Shown here: positions 47,977 to 56,337 of the stretch, in pieces | Layout: each line of letters opens with the position of its first letter | How positions within the stretch are numbered: position 1 is the first letter of the stretch | NCBI RefSeq assembly: GCF_016785085.1 | Contig: NZ_JAENHO010000012.1 | Span: forward strand, 124,001 to 188,000 | DNA from: Paractinoplanes lichenicola | GTDB lineage: Bacteria > Actinomycetota > Actinomycetes > Mycobacteriales > Micromonosporaceae | Length of the DNA stretch: 64,000 bases | Direction of reading: 5' to 3' | The notes under the pieces: model-generated | Told to the model about the DNA's origin: nothing | The model's input: the letters and a program-made list of their open reading frames with translations, nothing else | Database searches by the model: none | Program-made: the position numbers and the translations under genes

Positions 47977-49071
47977 CTAGCGGAATGCCGACGGATTCAC
48001 CTGGACCAGGCGCCCGGCGTGCTTGACGCCGAAGTTCCCGGCGATACTGCCCGACGTGGAGTAGAGCTTGCCGCCGGCGAACTCGATGCCGGTCGGGGTC
48101 GGGACCGCGGCGTGCGTGACCCGGCGCCCGTCGATCCGGGTCAGGCGGCCCACCTTCGACGGGTCGCTGGCCTGAGGAGGGCCGGCGGGCGCGCCGAAGA
48201 GCACCTCGGAGGCGAACAGCGTGCCCCACGGGCTGACCGCGACGCCGGTGAGCGACGTGAACCCGCCGTACTTCTTGAGCACCCTGCCCGTACGGCCGTC
48301 GAGCTTGTAGATCGCCGCCGCGCCCGGCTGCTCGGCGCCGAGCGTCGACACGTAGACGTGCCGCCCCTGCACCGCGATCCCGGTCGGCACCGAGTCGCAC
48401 CCCTTCGTGCCCGGGTTGGCCTGCGCCCCCTTGGCCAGGCACTCCTTGGTCCGCGGGTTCGGCGGCACGAAGAACGTGGACACCTTGCCGGTGCGCGGGT
48501 CGACCCGCAGCACGTCGTTGGCCCCGCCGTCCGCGACCAGCAGGCCCCACCGGGTGGCGGTCAGGCTGAACGGGTTGGACAGCGCGTCGTACGGCTTTCC
48601 GGCCTTGTCGAACTGCTTCTGGCCATCCGGATTGTGCTTCAACTCGTATTTCAGAAGATCGGCCAGAACGCGAACGTGCTTACCATTCCGGTCGGCCACC
48701 AGCACCGAGGCCGGCGGATATTTCGAAGGTGGCGGCGGGGGGCCTTCCGGGTTGGGCCCGCCGAGCACGGCAAAGATCTTTCCCCGGTCCGCGGCGACCC
48801 CCGCCACGCCCGGCAATTTCGAGATCAATGTGGTGCGGGCTCCGGTTCTGAGATTGACCGCCGTGACTTCGCCGCTCTCCGACTCCGCGACCAGCGCGGC
48901 GTGCGGCGAGAGCACGTCGAGACCGAACGGCCCGTCGAGCCTCGTAGTGATCGTCCTGATCGGCGCCGGGCTGGAGTGGCCGCCGCCGGCGTGGGCCGGA
49001 GCGCTCGCGACCACCGTGAACGCGCCCGTCCCCACGGCCGCGACCACTTTCAGCGCATGCGTGAATTTCAT
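47977..49071 (-). CDS. Secreted ScyD/ScyE-type beta-propeller protein
   Basis: 364 aa. A Sec signal peptide (VVAAVGTGAFTVVASAPAHA) precedes a six-bladed propeller with repeated G-x-x-V-A strands: LDGPFGLDVLS, NPFSLTATRWGLLVADGGAN, DSVPTGIAVQGRHVYVST, FTSLTGVAVSPWGTLFASE and TPTGIEFAGGKLYST. This is the ScyD/ScyE family layout; in cyanobacteria named members belong to scytonemin loci, but actinobacterial ones have no assigned role. A proline run (PEGPPPPPSKYPP) sits in one loop. GGGGACAGG lies directly before the ATG. Confidence 0.85.
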   Translation of the reverse strand: MKFTHALKVVAAVGTGAFTVVASAPAHAGGGHSSPAPIRTITTRLDGPFGLDVLSPHAALVAESESGEVTAVNLRTGARTTLISKLPGVAGVAADRGKIFAVLGGPNPEGPPPPPSKYPPASVLVADRNGKHVRVLADLLKYELKHNPDGQKQFDKAGKPYDALSNPFSLTATRWGLLVADGGANDVLRVDPRTGKVSTFFVPPNPRTKECLAKGAQANPGTKGCDSVPTGIAVQGRHVYVSTLGAEQPGAAAIYKLDGRTGRVLKKYGGFTSLTGVAVSPWGTLFASEVLFGAPAGPPQASDPSKVGRLTRIDGRRVTHAAVPTPTGIEFAGGKLYSTSGSIAGNFGVKHAGRLVQVNPSAFR

Positions 49072-49304
49072 CCTGTCCCCCTCGACAGATGCGCTAGATC
49101 GTTAATTCCCAAACGGAATCAGCAAACTCAACCTAGGAACGTCAATGGCGCCCGGCAACCATCCGTTCGGCCGAGCCCGGCAGAAAAAGGGTTCACCGAT
49201 TCGGGGGTCTGTTAATCTGACTTTATTGCTGATCACTTCCGGTCGAATGTGCCAGATTTCAGCATCTGCTCGTCCGCCCCCACCCGCGGTTCTACAGTCG
49301 ACTC

Positions 49305-49730
49305 ATGGAGTTGCGGTGGTGGTCGATCGAGGTCCTGGACGGGCCCCGGGGCACTGCGCGCGCTTGGCGCGAGTCGCTCGGCAACAACCTGGTCGAGGCG
49401 GCCGTGACCAACGGTGCGTATCGCTGGGAGTGGACCGTCCATCAGTGGGGCGTGCTGTTCGAGATCGCCTTCCACACCGACGAGGCCTGGTCGGCCTATC
49501 GTGCGCTTCCCGTCGTCTCGGCCGCGCTCGACGCGGTGCCCGACGCGGCCCACGGGCTCTACGTCTATCCCGGTCGCGGCGGCAGCGGCGGCCGCACCGA
49601 GCCGCGCACCACCCGCCCGATCTCCGGGGGCGGCGCCGCCGAGATGCCCCTGCCCGAGATCCGCGAGCTGCTGACCCTGCGCGACGGCCGCCGCCCGGCG
49701 TTCACACTGGGCATCCACCAGCTGGTCTAG
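49305..49730 (+). CDS. Conserved-looking hypothetical protein
   Basis: 141 aa, soluble, Trp-rich at the start (MELRWWSIEVLDGP; WEWTVHQWGVLFEIAF). It continues through AWSAYRALPVVSAALDAVPD and a Gly/Arg linker, and ends TLRDGRRPAFTLGIHQLV. I do not recognise the family. TACAGT (49293-49298) lies 6 nt before the ATG, a leaderless promoter, which supports a real gene. Its stop overlaps that of the convergent MBL hydrolase gene by 4 bp. Confidence 0.72.
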   Translation: MELRWWSIEVLDGPRGTARAWRESLGNNLVEAAVTNGAYRWEWTVHQWGVLFEIAFHTDEAWSAYRALPVVSAALDAVPDAAHGLYVYPGRGGSGGRTEPRTTRPISGGGAAEMPLPEIRELLTLRDGRRPAFTLGIHQLV

Positions 49731-50416
49731 CCGTGGTCGGCGGCGTATTCCCGGAAGCGCTCCACCGCGTGCCCCGAGACGGCCTTGCCGTGCCCGAAGA
49801 CGGCGTGGTCGAAGTCGAAGGTCGCCAGCTTGGCCAGGCTGCGCCCCTGCTCGGCCGGGTCGGCGGAGACCTGGGTCGGCCCGAGCGTGACCTTGCCGTC
49901 CTTCGTCCCCGAGGCCGTGTCGCCCGCGAACAGGATGCCGCCGGCCCGGTCGAGCAGGAACGACACGTGGCCGCGGGTGTGCCCGGGCGTGTGCAGCGCC
50001 GTGAAGCCGGCCAGCGGCTCCGACTGCTCCCCCGTGATCAGCTGGTCGAGCTTGGTCGGCTCGGCCCGGCCGATCAGCCGGGTCGCCAGCTTGGCCAGCC
50101 CCTTGGGCTCGGGCCCGGTGATGCCCCCGGTGATGATCGCCGCATCGGCCGCGTGGGCGAAGACGCGCGCACCCGAGCGGCGGCGGACGTCCGCGACGTT
50201 GCCGACGTGGTCGAAGTGGTGGTGGGTGAGCAGCACCGCGGTCACGTCGCCGATCTGCTTGCGCAGCCCGGCCAGCGCGCGGTCGATCCGCTTGGCGTTG
50301 CGCGGCAGCCCGGTGTCGACCAGCACGACCCCGTCGTCGGTCACCACCAGGTGCATGTTGACAAAGCCCAGGCTCAACTCGAAGACGCCGTCCACTACTT
50401 CTCGCACGGGAGCCAT
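49727..50416 (-). CDS. MBL-fold metallo-hydrolase
   Basis: 229 aa. Metal-site motif HHHFDH (LLTHHHFDHVGNV), then TPGHTRGHVSFLL, ILFAGDTASGTKDG (bridging Asp) and a late AVFGHGKAV, so all zinc ligands are present. The N-terminal VFELSLGFVNMHLVVTDDGVVLVDTG is typical of glyoxalase-II-like and quorum-lactonase-like members. The substrate is not known. It is convergent with the hypothetical gene at 49305. Confidence 0.9.
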   Translation of the reverse strand: MAPVREVVDGVFELSLGFVNMHLVVTDDGVVLVDTGLPRNAKRIDRALAGLRKQIGDVTAVLLTHHHFDHVGNVADVRRRSGARVFAHAADAAIITGGITGPEPKGLAKLATRLIGRAEPTKLDQLITGEQSEPLAGFTALHTPGHTRGHVSFLLDRAGGILFAGDTASGTKDGKVTLGPTQVSADPAEQGRSLAKLATFDFDHAVFGHGKAVSGHAVERFREYAADHG

Positions 50417-50704
50417 TCTGCTGCATCACCCGGAGGAAGTTCGGGCAGAAGGCCACGCTAGGCGTTTTGTCCGATCGGGGCGGGAACCGCCGATGCATCA
50501 TGCGGCCGTGGCCCGGCGCCACCTGCTCCCACACGGATAGTCGCAGCTTACCAGCGGCCGTTGAGCCGGAAGAAACAACCGGAGAGTAGGCGCGGAGCGA
50601 CGCGGGGTGCGGTACTGTCCCACCCCGGCGACGTTATGATCGCGATCGCCGTTCGTAGCGGATCCACACTGGACGCTGGGGTCCACCGAGGTGAGGATGT
50701 TCGC

Positions 50705-51580
50705 TTGACCGGGCGTGGGGACATCGGTGGGTCGACCGTGCGTCGGCTCCAGCTGGGTGCCCGCCTGCGCGAGTTGCGCCTCGCCGCCGGGGTGAGCCGC
50801 GAGGCCGCCGGTTATCGCATCCGCGCGTCCGAATCCAAGATCAGCCGGATGGAGCTGGGCCGCGTCGGCTTCAAGGCACGCGACGTGACCGACCTGCTCC
50901 TGCTCTACGGCGTCGAGAGCCCCGAGGAGCACGACCGCCTGCTCGAGCTGACCAAGGCGGCGAACTCGCCCAGCTGGTGGCACACGTACGGCGATGTGCT
51001 GGAGAACTGGTTCCACAGCTATCTCGACCTCGAGCAGGCGGCCGAGCTGATCCGCACGTACGAGATCCAGTTCGTGCCGGGCCTGCTGCAGACCGAGGGG
51101 TATGCGAGCGCGGTCATCCGCCTGGCCCACACGAACCCGAGCAAGGCCGAGGTCGAGCGGCGGGCCAAGCTCCGCATGACCCGTAAGGAGACCCTCGAGC
51201 GGCCCGACGCGCCGACGTTCTGGGCGGTGCTCGACGAGGCCGTGCTGCGGCGGCTGATCGGCGGCAAGGAGGTGCTGCGCGAGCAGATCGTCGCGCTCCT
51301 CGAGGCCTGCGACAACCCGAACATCCGGCTCCAGGTGATCCCGTTCGACTCGGGCGGGCACGCTGCGGCCGGCGGCGCGTTCAGCATCCTGCGCTTCCCG
51401 CACTCCGAGCTCGACGACGTCGTCTACATCGAGCACCTGACCAGCGCCCTCTATCTGGACAAACGCGAGGACGTGGACGACTACGCGGCGGCCTTCGGGC
51501 GGCTCATCATCGAGGCCGCGCCCCCGGCGCGCACCCCCGACATATTGAAGGCCGTCATCGCCAATCTGGACGCTTCCTGA
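50705..51580 (+). CDS. XRE-family regulator with DUF5753-type C-terminal domain
   Basis: 291 aa from a TTG at 50705. HTH in the first 70 residues (LGARLRELRLAAGVSREAAG, SESKISRMELGRVGFKARD), then a DUF5753-like domain: SYLDLEQAAELIRTYEIQFV, PGLLQTEGYASAVI and LREQIVALLEACDNPNIRLQVIPF. These proteins are widespread in Streptomyces and Micromonosporaceae, often with a DUF397 partner, which is missing here. The TTG has AGGTGAGG 7-8 nt upstream; an ATG at 50636 in frame would add 23 residues. It precedes the PF04672-type methyltransferase by 53 bp. Confidence 0.87.
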   Translation: MTGRGDIGGSTVRRLQLGARLRELRLAAGVSREAAGYRIRASESKISRMELGRVGFKARDVTDLLLLYGVESPEEHDRLLELTKAANSPSWWHTYGDVLENWFHSYLDLEQAAELIRTYEIQFVPGLLQTEGYASAVIRLAHTNPSKAEVERRAKLRMTRKETLERPDAPTFWAVLDEAVLRRLIGGKEVLREQIVALLEACDNPNIRLQVIPFDSGGHAAAGGAFSILRFPHSELDDVVYIEHLTSALYLDKREDVDDYAAAFGRLIIEAAPPARTPDILKAVIANLDAS

Positions 51581-51633
51581 AGATCCACAATGGGCGCTTG
51601 CGCAACGCATGCCGGGCCGATAGAAACTTCCCC

Positions 51634-52425
51634 ATGACGGACCAAGAGGCCCCCGCCGAGCTGCAGCCCGACGTGCCCCACGCGGCGCGCATGTGGAACT
51701 ACTGGATGGGCGGCAAGGACAACTTCGCCGCCGACCGTGCCGCCGGCGACGCCGTGGCCCAGGTCTATCCCGAGATCGTGGTGATGGCGCGGCAGTCGCG
51801 CAAGTTCCTGATCCGGGTCGTCCGCGCGCTGACCGCCGAGCTGGGCGTGCGCCAGTTCCTCGACATCGGCACCGGCCTGCCCACGATGCAGAACACGCAC
51901 GAGGTGGCCCAGGGCATCGCCCCCGAGTCCAAGATCGTCTACGTCGACAACGACCCGATGGTGCTGGCCTACGCTCGGGCCCTGCTGGTCGGCACGACGG
52001 CCGACGGCACGACGACCTATGTCCACGCCGACTATCACGACCCCGACAAGATCCTGGTCGGGGCGGAGGAGGCGCTCGACTTCACCCAGCCGGTGGCCGT
52101 CATGTTCATGGGCGTGATGGGTTACGAGCCCGACCTCGCCGAGATCCGCCGCATCGTCGACACGGTCATGGCCCGCGTCCCCTCGGGCAGCTATCTGGTC
52201 TTCTGGGACGGCACCGACACCTCGCAGGCGGTCGTCGAGGGTGCGGAGCGGCTGGCCCAGGCCGGCGGCGTGCCCTACATCCTGCGCAGCCCCGAGGAGC
52301 TGGCCACCGTCTTCGAGGGCCTCGAGCTGGTCGAGCCCGGCCTCACCCAGATCAGCGAGTGGCGCCCCGACGGCGACGGCATCGAGCCCATCGAGGCCTA
52401 CGGCGCGGTCGGCCGCAAGCCCTGA
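51634..52425 (+). CDS. SAM-dependent methyltransferase of the PF04672 (DUF574) type
   Basis: 263 aa. Opening PHAARMWNYWMGGKDNFAADR is the hallmark of this actinobacterial family; FLDIGTGLPTMQNTHEVAQ is its unusual motif I, and IVYVDNDPMVLAYARALL its motif II. The acceptor is unknown for almost all members. It lies 53 bp after the XRE/DUF5753 gene, a common neighbour pair, so the regulator may control it. A perfect hairpin terminator begins 6 bp after its stop. Confidence 0.92.
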   Translation: MTDQEAPAELQPDVPHAARMWNYWMGGKDNFAADRAAGDAVAQVYPEIVVMARQSRKFLIRVVRALTAELGVRQFLDIGTGLPTMQNTHEVAQGIAPESKIVYVDNDPMVLAYARALLVGTTADGTTTYVHADYHDPDKILVGAEEALDFTQPVAVMFMGVMGYEPDLAEIRRIVDTVMARVPSGSYLVFWDGTDTSQAVVEGAERLAQAGGVPYILRSPEELATVFEGLELVEPGLTQISEWRPDGDGIEPIEAYGAVGRKP

Positions 52426-52430
52426 GCGTC

Positions 52431-52455
52431 ATGGGTGGGGCCGCGCCCCACCCAT
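52431..52455 (+). terminator. Perfect hairpin terminator
   Basis: ATGGGTGGGGC (52431-52441) and GCCCCACCCAT (52445-52455), 11-bp stem and 3-nt loop, directly after the PF04672-type methyltransferase gene. Confidence 0.85.
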
Positions 52456-52565
52456 GATCGCCTTCTCCCCCGTTGATGCCACAGACCCGCCGGCGCCGCC
52501 CCGAGCGCCGCCGGGTCCGCGAAGCTTCTCCTCAGCAAGGCAACCCCCACCTTGAGGAGATTCTC

Positions 52566-53300
52566 GTGCGTAACGTTTCCCGGCTCGTGCCCACCGCCGC
52601 CGTCCTGTCCGGGCTGCTGCTGACCTCGGCCTGCGCCGGCGGCGACGACACGAACGCGGCCGCGCCCGGCGCCTCCTCCCCCGCCGCCGCCTCGCCCAGC
52701 GCATCGGCCGACGGCTCCTCGCCCTCCCCGTCCTCCTCGCCCACCACCGAGGCGACCAAGAGCGCGACCAAGCCCCCGTCGAAGGGCAGTGGCGGCGGCG
52801 ACGGCGGCGTCTTCAGCGGCACCCGCCAGGTCCTGCTGCTCCCCAAGAACAGCGAGTCGACCCTGGGCGTGGTGCAGAAGGGCAAGATCGGGCTCTCCGA
52901 GAAGTTCGGCGACAACGAGCTGTTCGTCATCAAGCCGCTGACCCCCGGCGGCGACCAGTACTGGATCCAGACCGCCAAGCTCCGCAGCGGCCCCGCGCCC
53001 TACTGCCTCTCGGCCAAGCTCGGCCCCGGTGGCAAGCCCGCCGCCGTGACGACCACGGACTGCGACGCCGCCAAGTCCGACCAGAAGTTCCGCTTCCGCA
53101 AGGTCGGCGAGTCCAACGGCAAGCCCACGTACACCATCTACACCGGCGCGGACACGTTCATCATCCGCGACGAGACCGGCGAGATCGCGCACACGGGCAC
53201 CGGCGTGGCCGCCGTCCAGATCGGCGAGGGCACCCCGGACATCGACACCCCGTTCGTGCTGGCCGACAAGGGCAGGGCCACCGTGCCCGCCCTCGACTGA
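52566..53300 (+). CDS. Lipoprotein with Ser/Pro linker and a C-terminal beta domain
   Basis: 244 aa. Signal peptide with lipobox TSAC (LSGLLLTSACAGG), a Ser/Ala/Pro/Thr-rich linker of about 50 residues, a Gly run (GSGGGDGGV), then a beta-rich domain with YCLSAKLGPGG and TTTDCDAAKSDQKFRF. The paired Cys and QKFRF strand recall ricin-type beta-trefoils, which bind sugars, but the match is loose. The GTG at 52566 has TTGAGGAGA 6 nt upstream. It is anchored on the outer face of the membrane. Confidence 0.8.
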   Translation: MRNVSRLVPTAAVLSGLLLTSACAGGDDTNAAAPGASSPAAASPSASADGSSPSPSSSPTTEATKSATKPPSKGSGGGDGGVFSGTRQVLLLPKNSESTLGVVQKGKIGLSEKFGDNELFVIKPLTPGGDQYWIQTAKLRSGPAPYCLSAKLGPGGKPAAVTTTDCDAAKSDQKFRFRKVGESNGKPTYTIYTGADTFIIRDETGEIAHTGTGVAAVQIGEGTPDIDTPFVLADKGRATVPALD

Positions 53301-53350
53301 CCCGCTGAAGATCAAAACCTCACAGCAAACGTACGCGGTGTGGCCGTCCA

Positions 53351-53432
53351 CAACCGCACCAAGCCCGAACCCGCCGCTCCTCGCGACCACAGCGGCCGGC
53401 CAGGCCGTAGCGCGAGCATCCGGCCGTGGCGG
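53351..53432. repeat. Dispersed intergenic element, second copy
   Basis: It aligns with 34589-34672 in the same orientation. Shared blocks include GCTCCTCGCGACC, GGCCGTAGCGCG and CCGGCCGTGGCGG at matching spacing. It sits between the lipoprotein and a convergent methyltransferase gene. Confidence 0.75.
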
Positions 53433-53453
53433 GTGGTCAAGCCCCGCAAAAGA

Positions 53454-54203
53454 TCAGCGCGGCTCACGGCGGAGGACCAGGGTGGCGAAGCCGAGGATGC
53501 CCCGGTAGCCGCGCAACCAGTTGCTGCGACGGGTTCGGGCCGTGTGCATCAGGTCGGCGGCGTCCGGGTGGCCCGGGTTGTCGAGGGCCCACTCGAGCAG
53601 CGAGCCGGTCCTCGACCACTCGTAGTCGTCCCACTCGGCGGGGTCGCTCACGTGGGCGTAGATCGGGTGCCAGCCCGCGTCGGCCGCCGTGTCGAGCAGG
53701 CCGGCCAGGTCGGTGAGGTCGGTTGGCTTGACGTCGAGCGCGGTCAGGGCGTCGGCGGCCGGCGGGGCGTCCCAGAACCGCTCGCCGACGATCAGGATGC
53801 CGTGCGCGTTCGCGTGGCGGCCGGCCAAGTCGAGCGTCTGCGCGAAGCCGCCGAACACGGGGGTGGACCCGACGCAGAGCACCAGGTCGTAGTCGCCGTC
53901 GGGAACGTACGTGCGGGCGTCGCGTTCGTGCAGCGTCAGGCGGTCGGCCAGCTCGCGCATGGTCGCGGCCGCCTCGGCGCGTTCCAGCGCGTACGGGTTG
54001 GTGTCGACCGCATCGGCGTGACCGTCGGGGCAGTGCGCGAGAGCCTGCATCGCCCACGCGGCCTGCCCGCAGCCCAGGTCGAGGATGCGCGCGGCCGGTC
54101 CGCGGCCCGCCCGGCGCAGGAGCTTGTTCACGTTGACGCCGGCGACCGGGGCGGCGATCGGGTGATGCGTATGGGCGATGGCGGTGACACGGTGCGGATC
54201 CAC
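53454..54203 (-). CDS. Class I SAM-dependent methyltransferase
   Basis: 249 aa. Motif I ILDLGCGQAAWAMQALAHCP, motif II ADAVDTNPYALERAE, then YDLVLCVGSTPVFGGFAQTL and ILIVGERFWDAPP. The C-terminal half is helical and Trp-rich (EWDDYEWSRTGSLLEWAL). The acceptor is unknown. It is divergent from the TetR gene at 54265, and its start at 54203 lies 30 bp from the TetR operator, so both may be controlled by that TetR protein. Confidence 0.86.
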   Translation of the reverse strand: MDPHRVTAIAHTHHPIAAPVAGVNVNKLLRRAGRGPAARILDLGCGQAAWAMQALAHCPDGHADAVDTNPYALERAEAAATMRELADRLTLHERDARTYVPDGDYDLVLCVGSTPVFGGFAQTLDLAGRHANAHGILIVGERFWDAPPAADALTALDVKPTDLTDLAGLLDTAADAGWHPIYAHVSDPAEWDDYEWSRTGSLLEWALDNPGHPDAADLMHTARTRRSNWLRGYRGILGFATLVLRREPR

Positions 54204-54229
54204 GTGGTCCAGTCAACACGAGAACTATA

Positions 54230-54264
54230 TTTACGAACGGTCGGTCGTTTTGTAGGGTCGGGGC
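54230..54264 (+). promoter_or_regulatory. TetR promoter with operator between -35 and -10
   Basis: -35 TTTACG (54230-54235), 17-bp spacer, -10 TAGGGT (54253-54258), 6 nt to the ATG at 54265 (leaderless). The spacer holds ACGAACGGTCGGTCGT (54233-54248), an inverted repeat of the ACGACCG type typical of TetR operators. Confidence 0.75.
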
Positions 54265-54900
54265 ATGACTCAGGACGGCAGGCTGATCCGGGGTGAGCGG
54301 ACGCGCGTCGCCGTGCTCGACCGGGCCCTGCAGCTGGCCACCACGGCCGGGCTCGACGGGCTCTCGCTCAGCCAGGTCGCCGATTCGCTCGGCGTGAGCA
54401 AGTCGGGCCTGTTCGCGCACTGGCGGTCCAAGGAGGCCCTGCAGCTCGCCGTGATCGAGCACGCCCGCGCCCAGTGGACCGACCAGGTGATCCGGCCCGC
54501 CCTGCGCGAGCCGCGCGGCGTACGCCGGCTGTGGGCGCTGCACGATCGCCGGCTCGGCTTCTATCAGGCCGAGATCCTGCCCGGCCGCTGCTTCTTCGCC
54601 AACGCGCATTTCGAGTTCAACGCCCGCCCCGGGGCGGTGCACGACCGGCTGGCCGCCGAACTCCGGGAGTGGATGGAATTCCTGACCAGCCTGGCGACCG
54701 ACGCCGTGGCCACGGGCGAGGTGCGCGAGGGCACCGATCCGGGCGATCTCGCGTACGAGGTCGAGTCTCTGGGGGTGTGCGCCGTGATGCAGGCGCCCGT
54801 CCTGGGGGCCGAGGCCACCTTCCGGCATGCCCGCCGAGCCTTGCACGACCGGCTGCGCGCCGTAGTCACCGACCCGACGACCCTTCCGGAGCTGACATGA
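54265..54900 (+). CDS. TetR-family transcriptional regulator
   Basis: 211 aa. HTH: DRALQLATTAGLDGLSLSQV, ADSLGVSKSGLFAHWRSKEAL. The C-terminal domain has the FYQAEILPGRCFFANAHFEFNARPG segment and matches TetR_C_39-like members. Its promoter contains its probable operator (54233-54248), so it is autorepressed. Its stop overlaps the ATG of the thioesterase by 4 bp. The likely ligand is an acyl-CoA or fatty acid, inferred only from the thioesterase partner. Confidence 0.92.
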   Translation: MTQDGRLIRGERTRVAVLDRALQLATTAGLDGLSLSQVADSLGVSKSGLFAHWRSKEALQLAVIEHARAQWTDQVIRPALREPRGVRRLWALHDRRLGFYQAEILPGRCFFANAHFEFNARPGAVHDRLAAELREWMEFLTSLATDAVATGEVREGTDPGDLAYEVESLGVCAVMQAPVLGAEATFRHARRALHDRLRAVVTDPTTLPELT

Positions 54901-55337
54901 CCACCACCGCCGTCCACAGCCAGGGCGCCGCAGTCCCCCAGCCTGTGCACTTCGACGATCTGGACGCCATGGGCATCCTGCACAACTCGCGTTACGCCGT
55001 GCTCGTCGAGCGGGCCATCGTCACTTGGTGGACCGAGCGCGGAGTCTCGTTCTCGGGCGGGCGCCCCACCACGCCCGACGCGTTCAACGTCGTCCGCGAA
55101 TACCAGATCACGTTCCACCACCCGGTCCGCGGCACCGGCGCGGTCGAGGTCCGCTTCTGGCTCGACCGCATGGGCACGACCAGCGCCGACTACGCCTTCC
55201 AGGTCACCTCCCCCGACGGCGCGACGGTCCACGCCGAGGGCCGCCGCGTCAACATCCGCCTCGACCCGGCCACCATGCGCCCGGCGCCCTGGACCGACCA
55301 CGGCCGCGCCATCGCCGCCACCCTGCTGCGCAGCTGA
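54897..55337 (+). CDS. Acyl-CoA thioesterase, 4HBT hot-dog family
   Basis: 146 aa. The 4-hydroxybenzoyl-CoA thioesterase-type signature HFDDLDAMGILHNSRYAVLVERA contains the catalytic Asp and the G-x-x-x-N turn. It is followed by hot-dog strands (ITFHHPVRGTGAVEVRFWLDRMG, ADYAFQVTSPDG). It is predicted to hydrolyse an acyl- or aroyl-CoA in the cytoplasm. It is translationally coupled to the TetR gene (ATGA overlap), so its level should follow the TetR operator. Confidence 0.88.
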   Translation: MTTTAVHSQGAAVPQPVHFDDLDAMGILHNSRYAVLVERAIVTWWTERGVSFSGGRPTTPDAFNVVREYQITFHHPVRGTGAVEVRFWLDRMGTTSADYAFQVTSPDGATVHAEGRRVNIRLDPATMRPAPWTDHGRAIAATLLRS

Positions 55338-55436
55338 CCCACCACAGCCCGGCCACGCCAAGCCGAAGACACCAGGCCCGGCCCCGCCAAAACCCAGCCC
55401 CGCCAGGCCGACCCCACCAAAACCCCACCCCACCGA
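55338..55436. repeat. C-rich degenerate short repeats
   Basis: CCCCGCCAAAACCC / CCCCACCAAAACCC-like units with CCAGGCC spacers fill the gap between two convergent genes. No gene or stem is clear. Confidence 0.5.
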
Positions 55437-56312
55437 TCACAGCCAGGCGAAGGCGTCGGCCAGGCCTTTCTCGTTCTCCGCCGCACTGGCGACGCCAGTC
55501 AGGTCGTTGGTGACGATGCGGCGCGCGAAGTAGTCGGCCTGCACCGCCCATCGGAAGCGGAGCATCACCCCCAGCGCCCGCTCAGCCTCGGCCCTCGGCA
55601 TGACGCCCTCGTCCAGATAGGCCTCGACCAGGGCGCCACTGCGGTCGAGGCCACCGGCGTACATCACGGCCGACGCCACGTCGTACAAGAGCGGCCCGAT
55701 CATGGCGGTGCTCCAGTCGATCATGCCGCAGACTCCCCGCGCCCGGTCCATCCGGAACGCGTCGAAGGCGGGATCGGTGTGCAGCAGCCCCCACGACAGT
55801 GTCTGCGGGTCGAGCTCGTCGTACGCCGCCACAGCTCGCGCCACGGCGGGACGCACCCACGGCCGTACGTCGAGGTGTTCGCTTTGCGGGTCGACCCAGT
55901 GGAACCGCTCCGCATCGGGAACCGCCACGCCGGCCAGCGCCCGGTGCACCCGCGCGAGAACTGCGCCGATCAGCCGCTGGTCGCCGGGGTCGGTGCTCGT
56001 CAGCTCCTCGCCGGGAACCCAGGTCAGCAGGGCCAGGGGTGTTCCGTCGACGTCGACGACGCGTTCTCCCTGGCGGGTCGCCATCGGCGCGCCGGCCGGA
56101 ACCCCGGCGTGCTGGAGCGCGGCCGCGACCGCGAGGCCGGACGTGAAGGATCGGCGCGCGGCCGGATCGACCGCTTTCGCCACCCAGCGCTCGCCCCGAT
56201 CGGTGACGAACCACGTGCTGGAATTCATCCCGCCGTCGTGCCGCTCGACGACGGGTTCCGGCAGCCCCCACAGGTCCATCAAGCCTTGACGAAGTCGCTC
56301 GACGCCGATCAT
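55437..56312 (-). CDS. Aminoglycoside-phosphotransferase-fold kinase
   Basis: 291 aa. APH/choline-kinase fold: the ATP-site strand WVAKAVDPAARRSFTSGLAV (Lys), the hinge LLTWVPGEEL, the catalytic loop LLHTDPAFDAFRM (Asp; the usual Asn position reads Asp) and the metal-binding CGMIDWSTAMIGP. Substrates in this fold range from aminoglycosides to homoserine and sugars; nothing here points to an antibiotic. The Asn-to-Asp change in the catalytic loop may alter activity. It ends convergent with the thioesterase gene. Confidence 0.85.
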   Translation of the reverse strand: MIGVERLRQGLMDLWGLPEPVVERHDGGMNSSTWFVTDRGERWVAKAVDPAARRSFTSGLAVAAALQHAGVPAGAPMATRQGERVVDVDGTPLALLTWVPGEELTSTDPGDQRLIGAVLARVHRALAGVAVPDAERFHWVDPQSEHLDVRPWVRPAVARAVAAYDELDPQTLSWGLLHTDPAFDAFRMDRARGVCGMIDWSTAMIGPLLYDVASAVMYAGGLDRSGALVEAYLDEGVMPRAEAERALGVMLRFRWAVQADYFARRIVTNDLTGVASAAENEKGLADAFAWL

Positions 56313-56337
56313 GCCTCGCAGTCAAGCAGCCGCTGGG

